Shown in pieces: positions 43,202 through 51,953 of a stretch of DNA of 64,000 nucleotides. Position 1 is the stretch's first letter. Every line of letters starts with the position of its first letter. The notes under the pieces were generated by a model, which made no database searches, was not told the DNA's origin, and was given only the letters and a program-made list of their open reading frames with translations. A program made the translations under genes and the position numbers. Source of the DNA: Hoeflea_A sp039025395 (GTDB lineage: Bacteria; Pseudomonadota; Alphaproteobacteria; Rhizobiales; Rhizobiaceae); contig JBCCOK010000021.1 in NCBI GenBank assembly GCA_039025395.1, forward strand, positions 9,627 through 73,626. The letters run 5' to 3'.

Positions 43202-44785
43202 CTAGGTTCTCTTGGGCTTGGCGCGAGGCACCTGAACCACAAACTCCGATCCCTGGTTGGATACGGCAAGATCGATCGATCCGCCGTGGGCTTCGAGCAT
43301 CGTTCGCACGATCGCCAGACCCATCCCCGTACCGCCGGAGTGCCGCTCGGTCGTGTAGAAGGGCTCGAAGATTTTTCCGCGAATGTTATCAGAGACTCCA
43401 GTGCCGTTGTCGGCAATGCGTGCCGTCAGCGTGTCGCCAACTGTCTGAGCCGTCACGACCAGATAGGTTGCGCAATGCCTGGATGCGTTTTCTGCCAAAT
43501 GGGACAGGACAATGGCCGCATTGTCTGTCGACATGGCGAACGCCACGTTAAGATCGCCGGAAGCTTCCAACTCGATGGCTGGCCGGGTTTCGCGCAGCTT
43601 TGTGATCACCGTTGCAAAGGTCGTCGACGACCCAAGCTGCGGATTGTCGGCTCGGGCGAAGGCGCGCAGTTGCGTTACGGTTTTTGTCAGGCGCTCCGTA
43701 TCGGCGATGATATTGTTCAGGAATTTCCGCCTTTCTTGTGACGGCATTGTTTCCTCGGAATCGCGCATCAGTTCCGCCGCACCATGGATTGCAGTGAGTG
43801 GCGACTTTAGCTCATGCGAAGCATGGGCGGCAAAGGTCGAGATGAAATCCGAACGGTCAAACAGCCGTTTTGCGGTCGTGAATATGCCCTCTGACAATTG
43901 TGCGAGCTCGCGTGTGCCATATCGCGGCAGGGCCTCCAGCGCGCTCCTGTCGCCCCCGCGAAGCGCACGCGTTCTTTTCAGCAGCATGTGCATGGGACCG
44001 TTGACAGTGCGCAGGAACACGAAACTGATGACCCCGGCAGCAAGAAGCGCAGTCAGCGCTGCCGGCAGCAGTGCCGTCCATTCCTTGGAAAGATATTTTG
44101 CCAGGCTCTGCGGCGCTCTCGATGCATAGACCACCGCAGCGACATGGCCGTCCACAACTACGGGGATTGCCGTGAATACGCGTACATCGGCCGAGCGGTT
44201 GACCAAGGACATCAAAGAAACCGGCTTATTCTCTGTCTTGGCGCGCACCACGCTGTTTGCCCGCCCCTCGAGGGCTTCGGCAACTTCGTCGACGTGCGCG
44301 AGGGAATGTCCGATCTCTCCGCTGCCTGCAAAAACGCGGCCTGTTGCATCGACGATCCGAAAACCGGCAAGCGTTTTTTCACTGGTCAGTTGTGCGATGT
44401 TAGAGAGACGTTCGCCGATGTTCAAAACCGCCGGCGGCATCGATTCAGCCTGAACCACGCTCTCGGGCCGCGGCGGAAGCAGCCTCACCTGAGTCAGATC
44501 CAACTTGTCCAGAGACGTGTTGTAGCTCGCATTGTTGAGCTGTTCCCATTCTTTGCCAAGCGGAAATCCTTGAGACATCCGCGCCTCGATCTCCAGTGCA
44601 CTGATCGATGCGATAACCGCGCTTTGTGCGATGAGCTCGCGCTCCGTTCGTCTGACCAGCTCGTTGTCGAACAGTCTGAACACTCCGTTCACGGCAAGCG
44701 GTATGGCCAGGACCGTCACAAAAACGGCCAGGACGATCAGGCTCAGGGAAGGACGCCATTTGCGCAGCGCGTAAGAGTTCTTCAT
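43202..44785 (-). CDS. Sensor histidine kinase, partner of the 44782 regulator
   Basis: This is a 527-residue CreC-like kinase. An N-terminal helix is followed by a periplasmic sensor of about 200 residues, a second helix near 240-262 and an HAMP-like region. His near 324 in AAHASHELKSPLTAIHG is the phospho-acceptor. ATPase boxes are LSHLAENASRH, DNGTGVSDNI and GTGMGLAIVRT. The start overlaps the regulator stop (ATGA). It is distinct from the neighbouring kinase. Confidence 0.92.
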   Translation of the reverse strand: MKNSYALRKWRPSLSLIVLAVFVTVLAIPLAVNGVFRLFDNELVRRTERELIAQSAVIASISALEIEARMSQGFPLGKEWEQLNNASYNTSLDKLDLTQVRLLPPRPESVVQAESMPPAVLNIGERLSNIAQLTSEKTLAGFRIVDATGRVFAGSGEIGHSLAHVDEVAEALEGRANSVVRAKTENKPVSLMSLVNRSADVRVFTAIPVVVDGHVAAVVYASRAPQSLAKYLSKEWTALLPAALTALLAAGVISFVFLRTVNGPMHMLLKRTRALRGGDRSALEALPRYGTRELAQLSEGIFTTAKRLFDRSDFISTFAAHASHELKSPLTAIHGAAELMRDSEETMPSQERRKFLNNIIADTERLTKTVTQLRAFARADNPQLGSSTTFATVITKLRETRPAIELEASGDLNVAFAMSTDNAAIVLSHLAENASRHCATYLVVTAQTVGDTLTARIADNGTGVSDNIRGKIFEPFYTTERHSGGTGMGLAIVRTMLEAHGGSIDLAVSNQGSEFVVQVPRAKPKRT

Positions 44786-45477
44786 CCGCCAATCTCGCAC
44801 GCACCGACGCGGAAGCCGACACCATGGATGGTTTCGATAACGTTCTTGCATCCGATCATGGCGCATTTTGCTCTGATGTTGCGGATATGGCTGTCCACGG
44901 TTCTGCCGGACAGATGCCGCTTCTCGCCATAGGCGTTTTCAATAATATGCCGACGGGGATACACGACACCGGGCCGGCTCATCAGGCTGGCGAGAATGGC
45001 AAATTCCAGAGAGGTCAGATTAAGCGGTACGCCGTGCAGCGATGCTTCTCGGCGATCGATGTCGACCAGCAATCGGCCGTGTTTGAGGGCACTGCCGACG
45101 CTGCCGATTTCTGGCCGGGCGCGTTTCAAAATGGCTTTGACCCTGGCCATCAACTCGCGCGGACTGAAGGGTTTGGTGACATAGTCGTCGCCACCGATCT
45201 CCAGGCCGACGATGCGGTCGACTTCATCGTCCCGCGCAGACAGGAAAAGGATGGGAATCTCCGAGGATTTGCGGATCTCGCGGCACATTTCCAGCCCGTC
45301 CATGACCGGCATGCCCACATCCAGAACCACCATGTGGACCGGCATGCTGGTGAACCGCCTGAGGCCGTCGGCACCGTTTTCGGCTGTCGTCACATTCATG
45401 CCGTCCTGCTCAAGCGCATAGGCTATGACATCACAAATGTGCGGATCATCGTCGACGACCAGGATCGTGGCTGACAA
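44782..45477 (-). CDS. OmpR-family response regulator, CreB-like
   Basis: This 231-residue regulator has a receiver with Asp53 (VVLDVGMPVMDG) and Lys in YVTKPFSPRELM. The winged helix shows LTSLEFAILASLMSRPG, SGRTVDSHIRNIRAK and ETIHGVGFRVG. It is first gene of the minus-strand pair with the 43202 kinase. Target genes are unknown; no repeat stands out upstream. Confidence 0.93.
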   Translation of the reverse strand: MSATILVVDDDPHICDVIAYALEQDGMNVTTAENGADGLRRFTSMPVHMVVLDVGMPVMDGLEMCREIRKSSEIPILFLSARDDEVDRIVGLEIGGDDYVTKPFSPRELMARVKAILKRARPEIGSVGSALKHGRLLVDIDRREASLHGVPLNLTSLEFAILASLMSRPGVVYPRRHIIENAYGEKRHLSGRTVDSHIRNIRAKCAMIGCKNVIETIHGVGFRVGACEIGG

Positions 45478-45687
45478 TTAACACTCCTCCCACGGCAGGC
45501 TTTTCAATCAAACATCATTGGTGCCGGGTGTGTCCATTTCGCGGCTTCAATTCTCGAAGGTTGTTCAGGTTTTTTTGTCGGCGCTTTGCTTCTGCTCCGG
45601 TTGCCTTGCCGCAGAGCCCTTGTTCCGGAGGCCTTGCCCCAGATCAACGGCGTCAGATTGGGATCGGGTAAACCACCTCCTGAGAAT

Positions 45688-45921
45688 TCACATCTCAAGA
45701 AGGTGGATGGCCTCTGCCAAGAACGGTGATGGATCACCTTTGACCCGGGGATCGCTCACAATCGCGCCTGCGTCGGATGCGACGAGCAGAACAGGCTCGG
45801 ATTTTATTCCCTTTTCCAGATCAGCTGCCAACCACCATCCATCGCGGTCCAGCCGGTCCGGCATAGTTTTCAAGGCATTTGATTTTCGCGGTCTTATCGC
45901 GCGGGTCAATCGTTCTGTCAT
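45688..45921 (-). CDS. Possible small hypothetical protein
   Basis: This frame gives 77 residues from 45921, or 58 from ATG 45864. The segment RDGWWLAADLEKGIKSEPVLLVASD reads like folded protein and codon use is acceptable. The ribosome site is weak and no family is recognised. It lies 210 bases upstream of the regulator gene on the same strand. Confidence 0.35.
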   Translation of the reverse strand: MTERLTRAIRPRKSNALKTMPDRLDRDGWWLAADLEKGIKSEPVLLVASDAGAIVSDPRVKGDPSPFLAEAIHLLEM

Positions 45922-46064
45922 GGCCGATCAATTGCAACATTGAGCGGATCGGCGATGGCCGTTTTGAGCAGAATTTAGGGAGTGTTGTGCAGAAACTGTG
46001 CAGATGATGGCGAAAGGCCGCCAGACATCGCTTGTCGCCTGATGCTGCCCGATGCGGTCGCGGC

Positions 46065-46838
46065 CTACTTGTCCACGAAGGCCTTTTCGATCAAATAGCT
46101 GCCGAGCTTTGCGCGCGTTCCCTCGGTGAAGCCGCGGCTTTCAAACCAGGCGCGCAAATCCTCAATCATCTGAGGGCCGCCGCACAGGACGACACGATCG
46201 TCATCCTTGTCGATCGGCGGCATTCCGATGTCCTCAAGCAGCTTGCCGCTCTCCAAAAGTTCGGTAATCCGCCCAGTGTTGGTGTAAGGTTCGCGCGTCA
46301 CAGTCGGATAGTAAACAAGCTTATCGCGAACGACATCGCCGAGATATTCGTCGGTAGGCAGCGTTTCGGAAATCATTTCCCTGTAGGCCAAGTCTTCGAT
46401 GCGGCGGACGCCGTGAACCAGCACCACCTTTTCGAATAGCTCGTAAATCTCGGGATCCTTGATCAGGCTCAAAAACGGTGCGAGACCCGTTCCCGTTCCC
46501 AAAAGATAGAGGTGTTTGCCGGGCAGCAGATTGTCTGTAACCAGCGTACCTGTCGGTTTTGTCCCGATCAGGACATGCTCACCTTCCTTGAGATGCTGCA
46601 GTCGAGACGTTAGCGGTCCATCAGGCACCTTGATGCTGAAAAACTCGAGCGTCTCTTCATGGTTTGCGCTGGCCATCGAATAGGCGCGTAAGAGAGGCTT
46701 GCCTTCGACCTCGAGGCCGACCATCGTGAACTCGCCATTGCGGAAGCGAAACCCGGCATCACGGGTGGTTGTAAAGCTGAACAATGTATCATTCCAATGG
46801 TGGACCGATAGCACCGTTTCCTCATTGAACGCCTTCAT
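46065..46838 (-). CDS. fpr: Ferredoxin-NADP+ reductase
   Basis: This 257-residue flavoprotein has FAD motif RAYSMASANHEE and NADP site YLLGTGTGLAPFLSLI. VVLVHGVRRIEDLAYRE and the C-terminal LGSYLIEKAFVDK are also typical of bacterial FPR (subclass with a final aromatic-poor extension). It transfers electrons between NADPH and ferredoxin or flavodoxin in the cytoplasm. It stands alone. Confidence 0.92.
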   Translation of the reverse strand: MKAFNEETVLSVHHWNDTLFSFTTTRDAGFRFRNGEFTMVGLEVEGKPLLRAYSMASANHEETLEFFSIKVPDGPLTSRLQHLKEGEHVLIGTKPTGTLVTDNLLPGKHLYLLGTGTGLAPFLSLIKDPEIYELFEKVVLVHGVRRIEDLAYREMISETLPTDEYLGDVVRDKLVYYPTVTREPYTNTGRITELLESGKLLEDIGMPPIDKDDDRVVLCGGPQMIEDLRAWFESRGFTEGTRAKLGSYLIEKAFVDK

Positions 46839-47073
46839 GTCGTCTCCCTGCGCGTGTGCAGTTTTGCTTTCTCACCGGTTGGAGCAAACCATTCATAGGT
46901 CTGTCAGGTCACCGTCCATCCGTTGTGCTTCGCCCCTGTTCAGCTGTGCGCACATTTCACCAGTCGCGGATTTAACCGGGAATCCCCTGCATATCCACGG
47001 CTAAATAGAACGGCATTTGCGCGATGTACAGGCGTTAACATTCCAAGGAGTGCGCTGATTTGAGAATGCGTTT

Positions 47074-48381
47074 CTATGTCGCATCACTTGACCCTGTGCC
47101 TGTACTCGCGCCCGCAACTGTTTCGACAAATGCAACGGCATTTTTCACACCGTCCTCGTCTCGAAGGCTGTTTCCGATCCTTTCTGCGTTCCGCCGCATT
47201 CCTTCATCGGACATGAGCTGGTCGATTGCCCCAACCAGCTTTTCCGTCGTCACTTTTTTCTGCGGTATCGGTTTGGGACCAGCACCCAGATGATGCACCG
47301 TCTTGCCCCAAAAAGGCTGGTCGGCAAAAAACGGACAGATCAAAGTTGGCTTTCCGGCGCGCAGCCCGGCCGCAGTGCTGCCCGCGCCGCCGTGGTGAAT
47401 GACAGCCGCGACTTGCGGCAATAGCCAGTCGTGTGGCGCTTCGTCGATCATCAGAATCGAATCCGGAAATCGGCTTGCCGTCAGACCGCCCCAGCCTTTT
47501 GCAAGGATCCCTCTGTGACCGCTTTGCTTTAAAGCTTCGATGATCATCTCGCCAAGCCGTGCTGGATTTCGGCCCGACATCGATCCGAAGCCGACATAAA
47601 TCGGTGGTGGCCCATCGGCAAGGAAGGACATGAGCGCCTGCGGCGGTTGCCATGTTTCTTCGCGATTGAGAAACCAGTAGCCAGTCATGACTGAGGAAGC
47701 GGGCCAGTCGGACGGTCGCGGCACAACCGTTTCACTGATTGGATGCAATGCGGGAATGGGCTTGCCATCCTGGTCGCGGAGATAGTCGACATTGGTCCGC
47801 CGGACAGGCGTGTCGGTCTGGCTGCGCCATGCCCTTACATCTTTTGCAGCCGATTTCTTGATGAACCAGTTGACGACGCTGTAACCCAGACGGTTGTACC
47901 AACGGCCTATAGGCAGATCTGGAAAGCCGACACATGGAAATTCACCCGTCGGAACAATCATCGGAACGGGTGTCGCCAGGATTGCCGGTATCTTTAGTTT
48001 CTCTGCGATCGCGGGACCAAGCACCGCCTTGGGATGAAACAGCAAGATGTCCGGCTTAACCGTTTTCGCAACGGTCCAGGTATCCTCCACCGTTTTGCGC
48101 TGCGCCGGCGCAACCTGGCGCTTCATCCGGATCGTCGCCGCGATGATACGTAGTATGTTGGTGGTATCTTCCATCAGTGCTTTGCCATCGGCGGAATCGA
48201 TGATCTTCATAAGGTCGTCGCAGATGAACCCGTAGCTGATACCGTTTTTCTCGACAAACGCGCGAAAACGCTCGCAGGTCGCAAGCGTGACCTGATGACC
48301 TGCATTCTTGAGGCCTAAAGCGAGCGCTAAAAAGGGTTGGACGTCGCCACGCGATCCGATCGTAACAATGAGGACGTTCAT
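47074..48381 (-). CDS. Glycosyltransferase, UGT/MGT (YjiC-like) family
   Basis: This is a 435-residue GT-B enzyme. The N-terminus has MNVLIVTIGSRGDVQPFLAL, the acceptor-side loop of sterol/flavonoid glycosyltransferases. The donor signature is HHGGAGSTAAGLRAGKPTLI and ADQPFWGKTVHHLGAG. ATG 48381 follows GAGG. It probably glycosylates a lipid or other small hydrophobic acceptor. It is next to the P-ATPase gene but is not obviously related. Confidence 0.88.
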   Translation of the reverse strand: MNVLIVTIGSRGDVQPFLALALGLKNAGHQVTLATCERFRAFVEKNGISYGFICDDLMKIIDSADGKALMEDTTNILRIIAATIRMKRQVAPAQRKTVEDTWTVAKTVKPDILLFHPKAVLGPAIAEKLKIPAILATPVPMIVPTGEFPCVGFPDLPIGRWYNRLGYSVVNWFIKKSAAKDVRAWRSQTDTPVRRTNVDYLRDQDGKPIPALHPISETVVPRPSDWPASSVMTGYWFLNREETWQPPQALMSFLADGPPPIYVGFGSMSGRNPARLGEMIIEALKQSGHRGILAKGWGGLTASRFPDSILMIDEAPHDWLLPQVAAVIHHGGAGSTAAGLRAGKPTLICPFFADQPFWGKTVHHLGAGPKPIPQKKVTTEKLVGAIDQLMSDEGMRRNAERIGNSLRDEDGVKNAVAFVETVAGASTGTGSSDAT

Positions 48382-48476
48382 TGGGCCTCGGCCAGTCGCG
48401 GCGTTAGATTGATCATTCGATACGGTCGTGCAAGGCGGCGCTGTGCGCAATGTCCGGCCCTTTGAAACTGCGGTGG

Positions 48477-50852
48477 CTATAACCGGATACGCCGCAGTCG
48501 AAGCGCGTTTGCGATCACCGAGACAGAAGACAGGCTCATTGCCGCTGCGGCGATCATCGGAGACAAGAGCATACCTGTGATCGGATAAAGGACGCCTGCA
48601 GCTATCGGTACGCCGGCAGTATTGTAAGCGAACGCGAAGAACAGGTTCTGCTTGATGTTTCGAACGGTTCCGCGGGCGAGTTTGCGGGCGCGCACGATGC
48701 CTGACAGATCTCCTTTGAGCAACGTGATGTCTGCGCTTTCGAGCGCGACATCAGCGCCAGTTCCCATCGCGATCCCTACATCCGCAGCAGCCAATGCCGG
48801 TGCGTCATTGATTCCATCGCCGGCCATTGCAACCGTGTTGCCCTGTGCCTTGAAGTCTTCGACAAGGCGCTTCTTGTCGGCCGGGGTGAGGCCTGCATGG
48901 ACCTTGTCGACCCCAAGATCTGTCGCAACGACGCCCGCAGTCCTTTCATGGTCGCCTGTTGCCATGACAATGCTGATACCCTGTCCATGCAACGCGTCGA
49001 TGGCACGCCGCGCACTCTCCTTGATCGGGTCGGCGACCGCCAGAACGCCGGCAAGCTGGTTTTCAATGGCAACGAACATGGCCGTCTTGCCATCTTGACG
49101 CAGTGCGATCGCCTCGTTTTCCCCTTGCGTGACATCAATGTTCAGCGCCTGCATGAGGACCTCATTTCCGAGTGCCACATCGCGGCCGGTTACTCTGCCG
49201 ACCACACCTTGACCCGCTATCGCTTCGAAATTGATCATCGTTTCCAGTATGATGTTCTCTTCGGCTGCAGCCGAAACGATCGCCTCTGCGAGCGGATGTT
49301 CCGAGCCTTTTTCAAGGGTCGCGGCGACCTTAAGAATGGTGTTGCGGTCATGGCTGCAAAGCTGAACAACGTCTGTCAGGCGCGGTTTGCCTTCTGTCAG
49401 TGTCCCGGTCTTGTCGACAATCAGCACATCGACCTTCCCAAGATGCTCGAGGGCCTGTGCATCCTTGATGAGGACGCCGGCTTGAGCACCCCTTCCTGTT
49501 GCAGTCATGATTGACATCGGTGTAGCCAGACCCAACGCGCAGGGACAGGCAATGATGAGCACGCAAACCGCCGAAATGATCGCATAGGCGAATGATGGCG
49601 ATGGACCGAATGCCAGCCAGACCGCAAAGGCGGCGATCGCGATTGCGATGACAGTGGGCACGAAGTAGGACGCCACCTTGTCCGCCATGCTTTGGATCGA
49701 TGCCTTGGAGCGCTGCGCGTTGGTAACCATGTCGATTATGTGCGCGAGTGTGGTTTCCTGTCCGACGCGCTGCGCTTCCATGACAAGACTGCCGTTTTTG
49801 TTGATTGTTCCGCCGGTCAGCGGATCTCCGGCGGATTTCTGAACAGCGATCGGTTCGCCAGTGATCATGGCTTCGTCAACGAAACTGCTACCTTCAATGA
49901 CGACGCCGTCGACCGGTACGTGATCGCCGGGCCTTATGCGCAGTCGATCACCCGGCATCACATTTTCCAGAGGCGCATCGTATTCGGTGCCGTCATCGAG
50001 AATGCGCCGCGCTAATTTCGGCGCGAGATTCATTAGAGCGCGAATTGCGTCGCCTGTGCGCTCGCGCGCTTTCAACTCCATGACCTGGCCTGCGAAGATA
50101 AGTGTCACGATAACGGCAGCGGCTTCGAAATATACCGGCACATGACCGCCGGCCATCCGAAGCTCGGCTGGAAAGAGTTCAGGAAGAAAAGCTGCAACAA
50201 CACTGTAACCGTAGGCGGCGCCCACGCCGACCGCGATCAGCGTCCACATGTTAAAGTTGCGTGTTAGGATGGAACTGATGCCGCGCTTGAAAAAGGGCAG
50301 CGCAGCCCAAAGAACAACCGGGCTTGCCAGCAAGAACTCGAGATAAATGGCTGCTTGTTCGCCAAACAGGTCGCGTATCGGCAATCCCACCATCGGACCC
50401 ATCGTGATGATAAGAAGGGGAACGGCGCATGCCAAGCTGACCTTAAATCGCTTCGAAAAGTCGACCAACTCTTCGTTGTCGCCCTCTGCAGGGATCCCGA
50501 TTGGCTCCAGCGCCATGCCGCAGATAGGGCAGTCTCCTGGCATATCTTGCGTGACTTCCGGATGCATCGGGCAGGTAAAGGTTGTTCCTTCGGGCGCGTC
50601 CTGTTTGACGCGCCGGGCGTTCCCGGATGTATAGAAGTATGGGTCTTCGACAAAGGATTCCTGGCACTTCTGAGAGCAAAAGGAATAGGTGACGCCGTCA
50701 AATTGCGCGCTGGGCGCTGCATCGGGATCCGAAACGGTCATACCGCAAACCGGATCGATCCGGGTGCCGGTCGCGCTTTTGCTGTTGCTCTCACCATCTA
50801 TGAGATCAGCATCACCACATGAAGTAACTGCCGTTTCGGCCGAATCGGACAT
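48477..50852 (-). CDS. Copper/heavy-metal P1B-type ATPase with YHS and HMBD domains
   Basis: This is a 791-residue metal pump. The N-terminus has a YHS domain (DPVCGMTV near residue 35, CSQKCQESF) and a heavy-metal-binding segment (TCPMHPEV, CPICGMALEP) but no CxxC HMA domain. Membrane CPC lies in IACPCALGLATP. The actuator is TGEPIAV, the phosphorylation site DKTGTLTEG, and the nucleotide site has the HP motif and GDGINDAPALA. It exports Cu+ or Ag+. ATG 50852 has GGAG upstream; a GTG lies four codons earlier. Confidence 0.93.
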   Translation of the reverse strand: MSDSAETAVTSCGDADLIDGESNSKSATGTRIDPVCGMTVSDPDAAPSAQFDGVTYSFCSQKCQESFVEDPYFYTSGNARRVKQDAPEGTTFTCPMHPEVTQDMPGDCPICGMALEPIGIPAEGDNEELVDFSKRFKVSLACAVPLLIITMGPMVGLPIRDLFGEQAAIYLEFLLASPVVLWAALPFFKRGISSILTRNFNMWTLIAVGVGAAYGYSVVAAFLPELFPAELRMAGGHVPVYFEAAAVIVTLIFAGQVMELKARERTGDAIRALMNLAPKLARRILDDGTEYDAPLENVMPGDRLRIRPGDHVPVDGVVIEGSSFVDEAMITGEPIAVQKSAGDPLTGGTINKNGSLVMEAQRVGQETTLAHIIDMVTNAQRSKASIQSMADKVASYFVPTVIAIAIAAFAVWLAFGPSPSFAYAIISAVCVLIIACPCALGLATPMSIMTATGRGAQAGVLIKDAQALEHLGKVDVLIVDKTGTLTEGKPRLTDVVQLCSHDRNTILKVAATLEKGSEHPLAEAIVSAAAEENIILETMINFEAIAGQGVVGRVTGRDVALGNEVLMQALNIDVTQGENEAIALRQDGKTAMFVAIENQLAGVLAVADPIKESARRAIDALHGQGISIVMATGDHERTAGVVATDLGVDKVHAGLTPADKKRLVEDFKAQGNTVAMAGDGINDAPALAAADVGIAMGTGADVALESADITLLKGDLSGIVRARKLARGTVRNIKQNLFFAFAYNTAGVPIAAGVLYPITGMLLSPMIAAAAMSLSSVSVIANALRLRRIRL

Positions 50853-50860
50853 TGGGGTCT

Positions 50861-50915
50861 CCACCTGCCTGCTTCAGTCCGTATATAGTGGATGCTTGGC
50901 GATCTATGCAGGTGG
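50861..50915. repeat. Inverted repeat in the P-ATPase promoter region
   Basis: CCACCTGC (50861-50868) and GCAGGTGG (50908-50915) are exact complements 39 bases apart. On the minus strand they flank a possible -10 (TATATA, 50881-50890 area). The inner arm lies next to the ribosome site. Confidence 0.4.
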
Positions 50916-50924
50916 AAAACGTAT

Positions 50925-50955
50925 AGCCCGGATTACGCGCGTGCGTAACCGGGCT
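50925..50955 (-). terminator. Hairpin after the DUF992 gene
   Basis: AGCCCGG/CCGGGCT and, after one bulged base, TTACGC/GCGTAA form a 13-pair stem with loop GCGT. It is 22 bases past the DUF992 stop and trailed on the minus strand by a weak T-rich stretch. Confidence 0.6.
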
Positions 50956-50977
50956 GCAATCTCATTTAACAATGAAG

Positions 50978-51511
50978 TCAGCGCGACGCGGTGTCGCTTG
51001 TGAGGGTAAGAGCGCCTACTCCCGCAGATGCGTTCAATCCGACATTTGCAGTCAGACTCAAAGGAACGAGATTGAGGTTGTTCTTCAGATTTCCGACGAG
51101 CACATTGGCGCCGAAGCCGAGGCCCAACCCGGCGGCCGCTGAAACGCCCACATAGGTTCCATCAAGCCGTCCGCGCGGCACCTGATAACTTGGCGCGTAC
51201 ACCGCCCAAACCAGACGTTCCTGATTCTTGAAGCCAATATCGGGGCCGACCTTGGTAATCGCGCCCGTATAGTATTCGTTGCCACCCCGTCGGTTCTCAA
51301 ATGTACAGGCCAAATCGCTCGAGGATCCAATAACATAGCCGAAGTCTCGATAGCTATCGCAAGTCAACAAGCCCACTTTTGTCAGATGCCGCTTCTCGGT
51401 ATTCTCAGGTACCGGCGGCGGCGGCGTATCGGCCGCCAGGACTGAAGACGCTTGCAGGAAGACAGCCGCTGCTGCGGCGATCCCGGTTCTTGCCAGTGTG
51501 TGGGTCTTCAT
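50978..51511 (-). CDS. DUF992 family exported protein
   Basis: This is a 177-residue protein. The signal peptide ends VLAADTPPPP. The body shows the DUF992 pattern: KVGLLTCDSYRDFGYVIGSSSDLACTFE, YTGAITKVGPDIGF in sequence, then VWAVYAPSYQVPRGRLDGTYVG, and LGFGANVLVGN with a Gly-rich C-terminal barrel. Two Cys may bridge. It is expected in the periplasm or outer membrane of Hyphomicrobiales. Function unknown. Confidence 0.88.
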   Translation of the reverse strand: MKTHTLARTGIAAAAAVFLQASSVLAADTPPPPVPENTEKRHLTKVGLLTCDSYRDFGYVIGSSSDLACTFENRRGGNEYYTGAITKVGPDIGFKNQERLVWAVYAPSYQVPRGRLDGTYVGVSAAAGLGLGFGANVLVGNLKNNLNLVPLSLTANVGLNASAGVGALTLTSDTASR

Positions 51512-51953
51512 TTCAGTTCATCTCCAGGTTCGTTTGGCTCTGCGAAATGGGGTCGGGCGCACCCGGTGCAGATGCCGTTTCTTGGCTCGAAGTCCGCTGG
51601 GCAATTCAAAGTGCACATTCACGGCCAAATTGAGCCTGCAATGTGGTGGTAATCGGATGTTTGCGTGGCAAATCAGTGATTTATGACGATATGTGGTGAT
51701 GATGACCGCCTATCTTGAGAAAGCCGGATGCAGCGATCTTTTCGGCGAGGCGCGGTTTTTTCTCGGGCGCAGTTCTGACTTGCGCAAATGACGATCATCA
51801 TCAAGTCTGCCCATATAGGGAGCGGAGCGTTAATATTATGAATAGAAATGAAGATTTCTGTTCGCCTTGAGGCAATCTAAATTTAAACTAAAGAGTAAAC
51901 CGGTATTGACGCGGTTGTTTGACGGTCCTTTATGAGCAGTGAAGGAATTTTAG
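51512..51953. other. Intergenic region, AT-rich near its right end
   Basis: About 440 bases with no gene. TTGACG (51906-51911), 17 bases, then TTTATG (51929-51934) is a possible weak promoter for the glutamate-synthase-like gene. Confidence 0.35.
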
